Below the pieces are notes generated by a model. The model did not search any database. It was not told the origin of the DNA and was given only the letters and a program-made list of their open reading frames with translations. DNA of 64,000 bases from Perilla frutescens (lineage: Eukaryota > Streptophyta > Magnoliopsida > Lamiales > Lamiaceae): contig BRKX01000007.1 in assembly GCA_026008535.1 (NCBI GenBank), positions 52,131,001-52,195,000 of the forward strand, in the 5' to 3' direction. The position numbers were made by a program, and so were the translations under genes. Position 1 is the stretch's first letter. Each line of letters starts with the position of its first letter. Below are positions 10,046 through 19,641 of this stretch, piece after piece.

Positions 10046-11453
10046 TTTGTGCATGAGGGTTTCTTGTTCAAGGGTTCACAGTTATGCGTTCTTAAGTCTT
10101 CTATGCGTGAATTGTTAGTTCTTGAATCGCATGCGGGAGGTTTAATGGGTCACTTTGGTGTGTCAAAAACATTAGACTTGCTGCATGAACACTTTTATTG
10201 GCCGCATATGAGACATGATGTTGAGAATGTGTGTAGTAGATGTATAACTTGTAGGAGGTCGAAATCTACATCACACCCGTTTGGTTTATACACTCCTCTA
10301 CCAGCCCCGTCTTCCCCGTGGATTGATTTATCTATGGATTTCATATTAGGATTACCACGGTCTAGGTCTGGTCGAGATTCAATCTTTGTTGTAGTTGATA
10401 GGTTTTCCAAGATGTCTCATTTCATTGCATGTAGAAAAATCGATGATGCAGTACACATAGCCAATCTGTTCTTTATACATGTTGTGCGTTTACATGGAAT
10501 ACCTAGAACTATTGTTAGTGATAGGGATTCTAAGTGATAGGGATTCTAAGTTTCTAGCACATTTTTGGCGTGTACTATGAGGACAATTAGGTACCAAGTT
10601 GTTGTTTTCTACTGCATGTCATCCACAAACTGATGGTCAAACTGAAGTAGTTAATCGCACCTTAGGTACTTTGCTGCGTTCTTTGGTTAAAAACAACTTG
10701 AAATCATGGCAAGATTGTTTGCCATATGCTGAATTTGCTTATAATCGCGTTGTGCATTCATCTACCAATATGTCTCCGTTTGAAGTTGTTTATGGTTTTA
10801 ATCCGCTAACGCCTAATGATCTGTTGCCTTTACCTATTGAGCATCTAACAAGTGTTAAAGTTACAAGAAAAGTGGAACAAGTTAAGGAGATGCATGAGAA
10901 AGTACGTGCGCGTATTGAAGCCGTTGGCACACGTAATGTTGTTCAAAAGAACAAACGGCGCAAGCAAGTGATTTTCCAGACTGGAGATCGCGTTTGGATT
11001 CATCTGAGTCCTGGACGGTTTTCTAACTTGAGAAAGTCAAAATTGATGCCAAGAGGAGATGGACCATTCACCGTGTTGAGTCTAGTCAATGACAATGCAT
11101 ATCACATTGATTTACCCGGTGAGTACAAGTGTTTGTCTACATTCAATGTTGCTGACTTATCTCCCTTTTCTGCAGATGATGAGTTCGAGTGCAATGATGA
11201 CGAGTCCTTGAATTCGAGGACGAATTCTTTTCAACAGGGGGGGAATGATGAGGTCGTGCAAGGCAATGAAGAAGATGATCCGGAGCTGCAGTTTAAAGGT
11301 CCAATGACGCGTTTGCGAGCTAAAAAGTTACAAGCTTATTTACAAGCTTCTATTTGTCGCAAATTCGAAATGCATGAAGATAAAGTCAAGGCAAGCTCGA
11401 GATTGATCACCATGCTATCCATTGATGATGATGAAGGAAGCATGAAGACGTGA
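10046..11453 (+). pseudogene. Integrase and LTR-encoded tail of A-in
   Basis: HHCC zinc-binding domain (HAGGLMGHFGVSKTL...CSRCITC), then the first catalytic Asp (LSMDFILGLP) and second (IVSDRDSK). A 16-bp tandem duplication (10518-10549) breaks the frame right after the second Asp. The new frame hits TGA (W to stop) a few codons later and then stays open from 10599: the Glu motif (HPQTDGQTEVVNRTL), the GDRVWIHLSPGRF module and SRTNSFQQGGND at the polypurine tract. The last ~208 bp read into the 3' LTR and encode the basic tail (TRLRAKKLQAYLQ). Inactive as an integrase. Confidence 0.88.
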
Positions 11454-12295
11454 GAAGAAGAATGACGCCATTTGGACGTGTACATGGAAAGTTATACGCG
11501 TTTGCATGGGAAATTAGGAGATGCTGTTTTTCATGCAAAGGTGGCAAGATTAATTATAACATGGGCCACGAATTTAATCAATTAATTCAGGCCATTGTTG
11601 TGATTAATTAAGTCCAAATAGGCGAGAATTTTGAAGGCCCAAAATCAGTTTGGGATTTATCCTTATCTAGTTAGATTTAGATAGATTTTTGTTATCTTAT
11701 TTTTGGTATCTTTTGATTTTATCCTAGATTGATTAGGATTAGTTTTGGACTGATTTTTATCACTTAATTAGGTCTAATTTTCGTGCCCTATGTTACCTAT
11801 AAATAGGAGCACTATGTTTCATTCAAAAGCAGACAATTGCAAGAAATAAAGAGTTATTCTCAATCTGTCTCACGATCCTTCGGTTGATCAAAATTTTATC
11901 TACAATTCTATTGTTCTAGCAAATCAATAGTCTTATTTAAGTTCTTCTGAGTATAATTAAGTATTTGGGAGAATTTCTATCCGGAAAAGCTAGACGTGCG
12001 CGTTCGGGTTATTCAACACGGGTTCGCCGAATCTATCCAATCCACAACACTACCATCGCCGCCGCCAAGTCCATCTACACCAAAGCCTTCCGCCGCCACC
12101 ATCACCATAATTCCAGCCATCTTCAAGTGTTCCAAGTGTCCTCATCGTCGTTCTTTTCATTGTTCGAATTTCTAGTAAGTTTTACCATTTAATTTGTGTC
12201 GGGTTGAGTCCTTCTTTAGCTGACGTAGTTCGAGTCCTTAAAGTCTTCCGCCTGCGTATTCTTCGTGTCTTGGATTCATTATCCGGGTCACATCA
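11246..12295 (+). repeat. 3' LTR of A-in (1050 bp)
   Basis: Preceded by polypurine tract AGGGGGGGAA (11236-11245). Starts TGATGAGGTCGTGC and ends GGGTCACATCA, followed by TSD TCAAC. About 3% divergent from its partner by eye. Confidence 0.92.
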
Positions 12296-12300
12296 TCAAC

Positions 12301-13120
12301 CTATTGCCGCCACCCCTTTACCTCCAAAACAGCCCATTGACGACCCCAAAGCTGTAGGAAAGTCGTCCAAGTCAAGTACAAACAAGCCATACACTCAGAG
12401 CTTGTTTATTTCAGCAAAAGGAGTCCAAAAAGCCGTCAAAGCAGGTATGCCTCTTGTTTTACTTACTTATAAGAGCAGTGCTACTAACGAGTCGTTGTCT
12501 AGTGATGTGCAACCCTTATTAGATGAGTTTCAAGATGTGTTTCCCGAGGAGATACCTGGTGGCCTCCCTCCAGTTCGCGGGATCGAGCACCAGATGAATT
12601 TCGTACCCGGAGCAGTCCTTCCGAACCAACCAGCCTATCGCATGTCCCCTGACGAGACCAAAGAGATAGATAGGCAAGTGAAGGAGCTGTTGTAGAAGAA
12701 TCAAATCCGTGAGAGTTTGAGCCCCTGCGCCGTTCCGGTCACTTTAGTGCCAAAGAAGAACAACAAATGGCGTATGTGCATGGATTGCCGAGCAATCAAC
12801 AAAATCACGGTAAAGTATCGTTTTCCCATCCCTAGGTTAGATGATATGCTAGATGAATTGTCTGGAGCTTGCATATTTTCGAAAATTGATTTGTGTTCTG
12901 GATATTTTCAAGTACGTATGCAAGAAGGGGATGAGTGGAAAACTGCATTTAAGACAAAGCATGGTTTATATGAGTGGCTTGTTATGCCTTTTGGTCTCAC
13001 TAATGCACCAAGCACATTCATGCGTTTGATGAATCATGTTTTGCGTAATATGATTGGAAAGTATGTAGTTGTTTATTTTGATGACATTCTGATTTATAGT
13101 GACACGACACATACACATAT
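12301..13120 (+). pseudogene. Reverse transcriptase of A', N-terminal part
   Basis: Continues the A' frame after A-in: linker, TQSLFISAKGV, FQDVFPEEIPGGLPP, then RT motifs LVPKKNNKWRMCMDCRAIN, RFPIPRLDDMLDEL, FSKIDLCSGYFQVR, MPFGLTNAPSTFMRL and the catalytic YFDD (13074-13085). One in-frame TAG (12693-12695, E to stop in KELLEKK). The frame stops being A' sequence at 13120, inside the TH repeat after YFDDILIYS, where solo LTR F inserted. The downstream open frame to 13385 belongs to that LTR. Confidence 0.9.
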
Positions 13121-14320
13121 TGATGAAGCCACGAAAAGCCTTGAAGTACTTAATCCGGAGCTGCAAATACATGGTCCAGTTACACGATTTCGAGCAATAC
13201 AATTGCAAGGATTTTTCCAAGCATTTGTATGTAAGAAATTCGAAGATGACAAAGATGTTGAGAGCAACTCGAAAATTGTTACTTTGCTAGTAATTAAAGA
13301 TTGGAGATCAAGGTTTGAAGAAGAGAACATGAAGAACTCGTCGAGTTGTGCATGCGTGCACGAGATCAGATTTTTGGCCCTTTAATTAATTTAATTATGG
13401 GGTTGATTTTATTTAGACTATAGTATTTATTTTATTTAATTAAGACTATAGTCAAATCAGATTTATTTAATTATTTGGGAGTAATTTTCATCCATAATAA
13501 GCATAGGTTTGACTAGAATTGTATTTAAGGCAATTTCCTACCTTGAATAGAATTCTAGCTTAGGGAACTTCCTAGTATAGTTAGAGATCCCTTTTGGATC
13601 AATTTTTTAAGCCTTTTTGATGATTAATTTCGTTCCCAATAGGCTTATAAATAGGGAAACCATGTCACATTGTTATTTTAGACTTTATTTGAATTATTAA
13701 GCTTTGCTTTCAATATTGTCTCAACCCCCTTTTAAATCTTTGTGAGTTTTGATTTAAAATTCATATTCTTGGAGCTAGCAACTTTAAGTCTTATTCAAGG
13801 GTATTTCTTAATCCACTTGAGGGATTAACCGGTATTCGCTATCCGAAGATCAACTTAGAGATTTCATCCTTGGGTACGTTCGAGATTCAAGGAGGCTATC
13901 GGGTTGTGATTCACATCAATGAATAATCATCCATCAACACCATTCGACGCCATCCATACTCCATCGACGCACGCCTCAATTTCAGCCCCCGTGTTCGAGT
14001 TCAAGTCCTACGCCGTTTCGTTTATACCGTAGGTTCGTTTCATCTCTATCATATCCTATCTAGTCCAAGCCATTATTCACCCTAAACACACGATTCAATC
14101 ACCCTCATTACAGCCATAAAACCGTCCCTATACAGCCCCTAATTCCTTGGATTTATGTTACGTATTTTGTGTCATAGTTTACGTATTTTAGTTGTCTAGA
14201 TTGTCATTTCTCCGTTGTTTGTTGAGTCGGATTGAATCCTTCTTAATTCTGACGTGTTTCGATTCTTAAGTCTTCCGCTACGTTTCTCTAGATTCGTCCT
14301 AGCATAGCCGGGTTGTATCA
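13121..14320 (+). repeat. Solo LTR F (1200 bp) in A' RT
   Basis: Starts TGATGAAGCC and ends GTTGTATCA. Perfect 5-bp TSD CATAT at 13116-13120 and 14321-14325, with no internal region, so a solo LTR left by LTR-LTR recombination. It contains GCTTATAAATAGGG (about 13644), a U3-type AT-rich region and an LTR-encoded tail frame (13121-13385) related to the other families (GPVTRFRAIQLQ). The same family flanks the gag-only element E1 at 29695-31012. Confidence 0.93.
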
Positions 14321-14325
14321 CATAT

Positions 14326-15055
14326 GCAACACCTTAGACACATTTTTGAGCTTTTTAGGGAGTCGAAATTATATGGTAATCTGTCTAAGTGTTCTTTCTG
14401 CATGAATGAAGTCATTTTTCTAGGCTTCGTTGTGAGTTTACGTGGTATAGAAGTAGACCGTTCCAAAATCAAAGTGATTGAGGAATGGCCCACTCCTAAG
14501 TCTGCGAGTGATGTGAGGTCTTTCCACGGCCTTGCTGGCTTTTATCGTCGCTTTGTACACGATTTTTCTAGCATAGCTGCGCCGCTTACTGAGTTAAGCA
14601 AGAAACATCAAAAGTTTGAATGGGGTCCTGTTCAAGAGCATGCGTTTAACACTTTGAAATCATGTTTATGTAATGCGCCTGTTCTTGCTCTTCCGGACTT
14701 CAATAAAACGTTTGAAATAGAGTGTGATGCCTCAGGCAAAGGGATTGATGCTGTTTTAATGCAGGAACGGCGTCTAGTCGCCTACTTTAGTGAGAAGCTC
14801 CACGATGCAGCCCTTCATTATTCAACTTATGACAAAGAGTTGTACGCACTGAAGAGAGGTTTAGAGACATGGCAGCACTATCTATGGCCAAAGGAGTTCG
14901 TGATTCACACGGACCACGAGAGCTTGAAGCATTTAAAGGGCCAACAAAATCTGAATAAACGGCATGCACATTGGGTAGAGTTCATCGAGTCCTTTCCGTA
15001 CGTCATCAACTACAAGAAAGGCACTGAAAACGTGGTAGCCGATGCACTTTCATGA
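14326..15055 (+). CDS. RT thumb and RNase H of A'
   Basis: Open segment continuing RT after solo LTR F. It has the RT C-terminus (KCSFCMNEVIFLGFVVS), the connection region (SFHGLAGFYRRFVHDFSS) and RNase H with the first Asp (FEIECDASGKGI), YDKELYALKRGLETW and the HTDHESLKHL motif with Asp. It ends at TGA 15053-15055 where relatives read SRR. The identical stop position occurs in A-rev. In family terms it makes and processes cDNA in cytoplasmic particles; here it is part of a broken polyprotein. Confidence 0.88.
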
Positions 15056-16549
15056 AGGTACGTTCTCTTGAACTTAATGCATGTTAAGCTATTGGGATTT
15101 GATCACATTAAGGGCTTATATGCATTAGATCCATTTTTTGCACCTATATATGAAGCATGTTCAAAACTTGCTAAGGCTAGAGATGGATTTTTCATGCATG
15201 ATGGGTTTCTGTTCAAGGGTTCTTGTTTGTGTGTTCCTAAGTCTTCTATGTGTGAGCTGTTGATTTTAGAGTCGCATGCGGGAGGTTCAATGGGTCACTT
15301 TGGTGTGTCAAAAACATTAGACTTGCTGCATGAACACTTTTATTGGCCGCATATGAGACATGATGTTGAGAATGTGTGTAGTAGATGTATAACTTGTAAG
15401 AGGTCGAAATCTACATCACACCTGTTTGGTTTATACACTCCTCTACCAGCCCCGTCTTCCCCGTGGATTGATTTATCCATGGATTTCATATTAGGATTAC
15501 CACGGTCTAGGTCTGGACGAGATTCAATCTTTGTTGTAGTCGATAGGTTTTCCAAGATGTCTCATTTCATTGCATGTAGGAAAATCGATGATGCAGTACA
15601 CATAGCCAATCTTTTTTTTATACATGTTGTGCGTTTACATGGAATACCTAGAACTATTGTTAGTGATAGGGATTCTAAGTTTCTTTCATATTTTTGGTGT
15701 GTACTATGGGGTAAGTTAGGTACCAAACTGTTATTTTCTACTGCATGTCATCCACAAACTGATGGACAAACTGAAGTAGTTAATCGCACTCTAGGTACTT
15801 TGCTGCGTGCTTTAGTTAAAAACAACTTGAAATTATGGGAATATTTTTTGCCATATGCTAAATTTTCTTATAATCGCGTTGTGCATTCATCTACCAATAT
15901 GTCTCCGTTTGAAGTTGTTTATGGTTTTAATCCGCTAACGCCTAAAGATCTGTTGTCTTTACCTGTTGAGCATCTAACAATTGTTAAAGGTACAAGAAAA
16001 ACGGAACAAGTTAAGGAGATGCATGAGAAAGTACGTGCGCACAGCGCACGTAATGCTGTTCAAAAGAATAAACGGCGCAAGCAAGTGATTTTCCAGCCTG
16101 GAGATCGCGTTTGGATTCATCTGAGTCCTGGCCAGTTTCCCAACTTGAGAAAATGGAAACTTATGCCAAGAGGAGATGGACCGTTCACCTTGCTGAGTCG
16201 AGTCAATGATAATGCATATCGCATTGATTTACCCTGTGAGTATAAGTGTTCATCTACATTTAATGTTGCTGACTTATCTCCCTTTTCTACAGATGATGAG
16301 TTCGAACAAGATGAGTCCGAGAATTCGAGGATGAATTCTTTTCAGCAGGGGGGGAATGATGAGATCGTGCCTAGCAATGATCCAGATGATCCGGAGTTGC
16401 AGTTCAAAGGTCCTGTGACGCGTTTGCGAGCTAAGAAGTTGCAAGCTTATCTTCAAGCTTCAATAAGGCGCAAATTCGAAATGCATGAAGATGAAGTGAA
16501 GAGCAGCCCGAGATGGATCACTATGCTAACCATTGATGATAAAGAATAA
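15056..16549 (+). CDS. Integrase plus LTR-encoded C-terminal tail of A'
   Basis: Same frame as the RNase H after the TGA. HHCC domain (HAGGSMGHFGVSKTL...CSRCITC), catalytic core D (SMDFILGLP, about 15482), D (IVSDRDSKF, about 15665) and E (TDGQTEVVNRTL, about 15770). Then the GPY/F-like module (GDRVWIHLSP, MPRGDGPFTLL) and NSRMNSFQQGGND. The last 193 bp lie inside the 3' LTR and encode a Lys/Arg-rich tail (TRLRAKKLQAYLQ) ending at 16549. No canonical chromodomain is recognisable. All three catalytic positions are kept, but translation would need readthrough or re-initiation at Met 15068. Confidence 0.9.
   Translation, partial: RYVLLNLMHVKLLGFDHIKGLYALDPFFAPIYEACSKLAKARDGFFMHDGFLFKGSCLCVPKSSMCELLILESHAGGSMGHFGVSKTLDLLHEHFYWPHMRHDVENVCSRCITCKRSKSTSHLFGLYTPLPAPSSPWIDLSMDFILGLPRSRSGRDSIFVVVDRFSKMSHFIACRKIDDAVHIANLFFIHVVRLHGIPRTIVSDRDSKFLSYFWCVLWGKLGTKLLFSTACHPQTDGQTEVVNRTLGTLLRALVKNNLKLWEYFLPYAKFSYNRVVHSSTNMSPFEVVYGFNPLTPKDLLSLPVEHLTIVKGTRKTEQVKEMHEKVRAHSARNAVQKNKRRKQVIFQPGDRVWIHLSPGQFPNLRKWKLMPRGDGPFTLLSRVNDNAYRIDLPCEYKCSSTFNVADLSPFSTDDEFEQDESENSRMNSFQQGGNDEIVPSNDPDDPELQFKGPVTRLRAKKLQAYLQASIRRKFEMHEDEVKSSPRWITMLTIDDKE
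16347..16356 (+). promoter_or_regulatory. Polypurine tract of A'
   Basis: AGGGGGGGAA directly before the 3' LTR TG: plus-strand primer site. The same tract precedes the 3' LTRs at 11246, 40572 and 49227, and (minus strand, AGGGGGAGAA) lies beyond 51546. It is also coding (QGGND). Confidence 0.85.
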
Positions 16550-17372
16550 GGCTTGAAGTTAGTCGGTATGGACATACTGACCAGATTGCATGAAGACAGT
16601 CGGTATGGGCATACTGACTAGGTTGACGTTGAAGATAATGTGTGGATTCATCTAATAATAGTCCAACACGTTATCGAAGAGCCCAAGCCCATAAGTGGCG
16701 ACAATTTGAAGGCCCAAAATCAATTTGGGATTTATCTTTATCTAGATAGATTTTTATTATTTTATTTTTGGTATCTTTTGATTCTTACCTTAAAAACAGA
16801 TTTTGGATAAGGTAACAATCCTAGTTAGATTAGCATTAATATTTTCATTCCTATCTAGTTATTTAGGTCATAATTTTCATCCCCTATGATATTATAAATA
16901 GGGATATCATGTGATACTTTGAAGGTTAGACAATTGCATGAATTCAAGAAGTATTTCACTATTGTCTCCAAGATCCTAAGGTTGATCGAAAATATCCAAC
17001 AATTCTATTGAATTAGCAATCCAATAGTCTTAATCAAGTTCTTCAGGGTACATTCGAGTACTTGGGAGAATTGCTATCCGGAGAAGCTAGACGAGTGCGT
17101 TCGGGTTGATTCAACACGGGTTCACCGATCTATCCTATCCTTCTACCTACACCGCCGCTACCACACCACCTCTTCCACCGCCATCCACCACCGTTCCAAG
17201 CCACCTTTGTCGTGTTCAAGTGTCTACATCGAGTATTCGAGTTTTCTAGTAAGTTTCTATCGTTTAATTTATGTCGGATTGCATCCTTCTTTAGCTGATG
17301 TAGTTCGAGTCCTTCAAAAGTCTTCCGCCTGCGTTTCATTCGTGTCTTGGATACATTGTCTGGGTCACATCA
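16357..17372 (+). repeat. 3' LTR of A' (1016 bp)
   Basis: Same length and ends as 2843-3858, followed by TSD ATTTT (17373-17377). Carries the end of the polyprotein in its first 193 bp, two GTCGGTATG-type palindromes (about 16563-16620) and a TATAAATA box. Confidence 0.93.
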
Positions 17373-17377
17373 ATTTT

Positions 17378-17907
17378 ACTTAGAATTTTCGTTCATAATC
17401 CCTACACTATATAAAGGGATCAGTTGTGAACTTTATTTTTTCAGACGTTGCATGAAATAAAGAGTTAATTTCTCAATTGTCTCACCGATCCTTTGGTTGA
17501 TCACATTTATCGATCCTTTGGTTGATCATACACAATTCTATTGATCTAGCAATTCAATAGTCTTATTCAAGTTCTTCAGGGTACAACAAGTACTTGGGAG
17601 AATTGCTAACAAATCGGAGAAGATCGAAGCAGCTGCGTTTCATCTCTTGAAGCCGGGATTTAGCTGAAGTTCCAATCTATTCTACCTATCATCTACATCT
17701 CGACGCCACTACCTTCATCCACAATACACTATTCATCCGCCTACTATCTTCCACAAACTATCCTAGTAAGTTCTATCTCAATTCGAGTCCAAAATTTCTA
17801 TCTTTTTGAGTCGGATTGTTCATTCCTTTCTCGCTGATGTCTTTTGATCTATAAGTCTTCCGCGTGTGTATATCTTGTGTCTTGGATTCATTGTCTGGGT
17901 CACATCA
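17378..17907 (+). repeat. LTR A'', right piece
   Basis: Resumes the LTR split by A': TATATAAAGGG box (about 17410), R/U5 with the AAAGAGTTAATTTCTC motif common to A and G LTRs, and an end GGGTCACATCA at 17907. No PBS follows, so this is a solo or 3' LTR. A fragment of the same subtype lies at 29880-30107. Confidence 0.8.
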
Positions 17908-18038
17908 TATACTCAGTGAACAAAACAAGAAATTAAATTAAACAATGAAGCGAATTAAATAAAATGAGCAACAAAAACAAGAATCCCTATAAAGTCTAGC
18001 TCTCAACTCACGTGTTTACTCTCGTGTATCACACAATC
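17908..18038 (-). other. Leader piece of a D-type element, left of solo LTR C
   Basis: A-rich sequence that continues on the far side of the solo LTR C (TSD CAATC at 18034-18038). By position it is the distal leader of the D-type element whose LTR starts at 19642. No gene seen. Confidence 0.4.
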
Positions 18039-19242
18039 TGATACGACCCAAACAAGTAATCTAGGATGATAATAACGACGTAGCGAAAGACTTTAGGATA
18101 CAAAACACGTCAACTAATTGAAGGAAACAATCTGACACAAAATACGGCTAAATAACACAAACCAAAGGATCAAGGGCTGAAAAGGGGCGATTATGAGGGC
18201 TGGAATAAGGTAGGAATTCATGTGTGAAGGTTGGTGAAGAAGGGCTAGGAGAAGATAAGATATGTTAGTGTTTGATAAGACTTAAGGATAAAACGAATAA
18301 GTGTTGTTCTTGGACGTGTAGGGGCTGCCGAAAGGTGGATGTTGGTGGCTGATTGGAAGACGTCGAAGATAGATGATGGACGTGTGATATTGTTGTGGTG
18401 ATTCACAATCCGATAGCCTCCTTGAATCTCGAACGTCTTCAAGGTTGAAATCTCCAAGTTGTTCCTTGATAGTGAATACCGGTCAATCCCTCAAGTGAAT
18501 TGAGCAATACCCTTGAATAAGACTTGTGGTTGCTAGCTCCAAGAATGAATATTTTCATGTGAAAGGTATTCAAAAGACAAATAGATTTGAGACACAAATT
18601 GAATGCAAAAGTAATTTAATTCAACAATGTCTAAAGTAATAACATAACACATGACCCCTATTTATACTACTTAATGGTCGAAAATTGATGTCTAAACGGG
18701 CCGAAAATCTGATCTAAAAGCAAGTGCAATTGGACTAGGAAATTCTCTAAACTAGAATTCTATTTAAGGTAGTTTCTTCCCTTAATTAAAATTCTAGTCA
18801 AACCTATGACCATGTGACATAATGACCGAAAATTACACTTAATTAATTAAATAAAATCTGATCTACTATAGTCTATAATTAAATAAATTAAATACTATAG
18901 TCTAGATAAAATCAACCCCATAATTAAATACGATGGAACCGATTTCTTCACTAAAACCGCACACACATGCACACGGCAAATACATGCACATGCACACATG
19001 CACTTGAACTCTTCATCTTCATCTCTTCAAGATTAATACTCCATGGTGTGTTCTTGATCTTCAATAGTTAATAAATTAACTATCTTGGAATTGCTTCTCT
19101 TGACTTCTTCATCTCCAATCTCGAGCTTTCTTCGAATCAACACTTGCAAGTAAGCTTGCAACTTCTTAGCTCTTGATCTTGTGATTCGTCCTTTAAATTG
19201 CAACTCCGGTTCTTCATCATCTTTGCTATCCATGTTTCATCA
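18039..19242 (-). repeat. Solo LTR C (1204 bp)
   Basis: TGATGAAAC...GTATCA on the minus strand with perfect TSD CAATC (18034-18038 and 19243-19247) and no internal region. Full-length relative of the LTR shared by C1 and C2 (49227-50468). Its U3 start encodes the family tail (19033-19242, TRSRAKKLQAYLQ). Confidence 0.93.
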
Positions 19243-19247
19243 CAATC

Positions 19248-19641
19248 GGCTCTTTTCACTCTAATAATCTCACACACTCTTGCCTTTTACCACTCATTTT
19301 CCTCTCCAAAGAAAATTACAAGGACACAAACACAACAATGAAACCTCAAAAGACCAATCACAATTCACTAAAATATAGGCTGGAAAATTTTTGAAAAAAA
19401 ATTTCGACTTCTCCCCAGGCAATATAAGCGTCTCCAACAACCCAAATATCACAATCAAATGTAACGAAAGCACCAAAAATTTTCCCGCCTTTTTACTTAT
19501 ATATATTTTTTTTAAAAATTTCAGCGTCTTTTTTATTTTGCAGAATTCGACTCTTTTTTTTAACAAGAGGCGAGAAATTAAAATACAAAAATTAAAGAGA
19601 TAAATTGGAACCTGATACAAAGCCGAAGCTCTGATACCACT
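19248..19641 (-). other. PBS and leader of the leftmost D-type element
   Basis: Minus-strand leader next to D LTR1. PBS TGGTATCAGAGC is perfect to initiator-Met tRNA (plus-strand gctctgatacca about 19628-19639). A tight stem CAGAGC-TTCG-GCTTTG spans 19618-19633. The rest is AT-rich and diverged from the leaders of the two other D units. It lacks the gag start seen there, so this is a related but different D copy. Confidence 0.6.

Larger units (their letters stand above)
6921..12295 (+). mobile_element. A-in: rearranged, non-autonomous A element inside A'
   Basis: LTRs 6921-7971 and 11246-12295; TSD TCAGC (6916-6920) and TCAAC (12296-12300, one mutation). At 5375 bp it is about 2.6 kb shorter than A' or A-rev. 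Gag is missing, with the leader running straight into protease. RT and RNase H are missing, replaced by about 550 bp of unrelated DNA (9499-10045). Integrase and the LTR-encoded tail remain but are broken. It must have moved using another element's proteins, or been damaged after insertion. Its LTRs differ by about 34 positions by eye count, more than those of the host A'. Confidence 0.9.
2843..17372 (+). mobile_element. A': complete Ty3/gypsy element with two nested insertions
   Basis: Bounded by 5-bp TSD ATTTT (2838-2842 and 17373-17377) and by two LTRs of exactly 1016 bp (2843-3858 and 16357-17372). I count about 21 LTR mismatches by eye, about 2%. Order: LTR, PBS, leader, gag-PR (4709-6920), nested element A-in (6921-12295), RT (12301-13120), solo LTR F (13121-14320), RT-RNaseH-INT (14326-16549), polypurine tract, LTR. 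Without the insertions and duplicated TSDs the element is about 7.95 kb, matching A-rev (7937 bp). Several in-frame stops make it non-autonomous now. Confidence 0.93.

Noticed and set aside
10195..10410. Minus-strand frame repeated at 15340 and (plus) 52360
   Set aside because: Antisense shadow of the integrase core, conserved only because integrase is.
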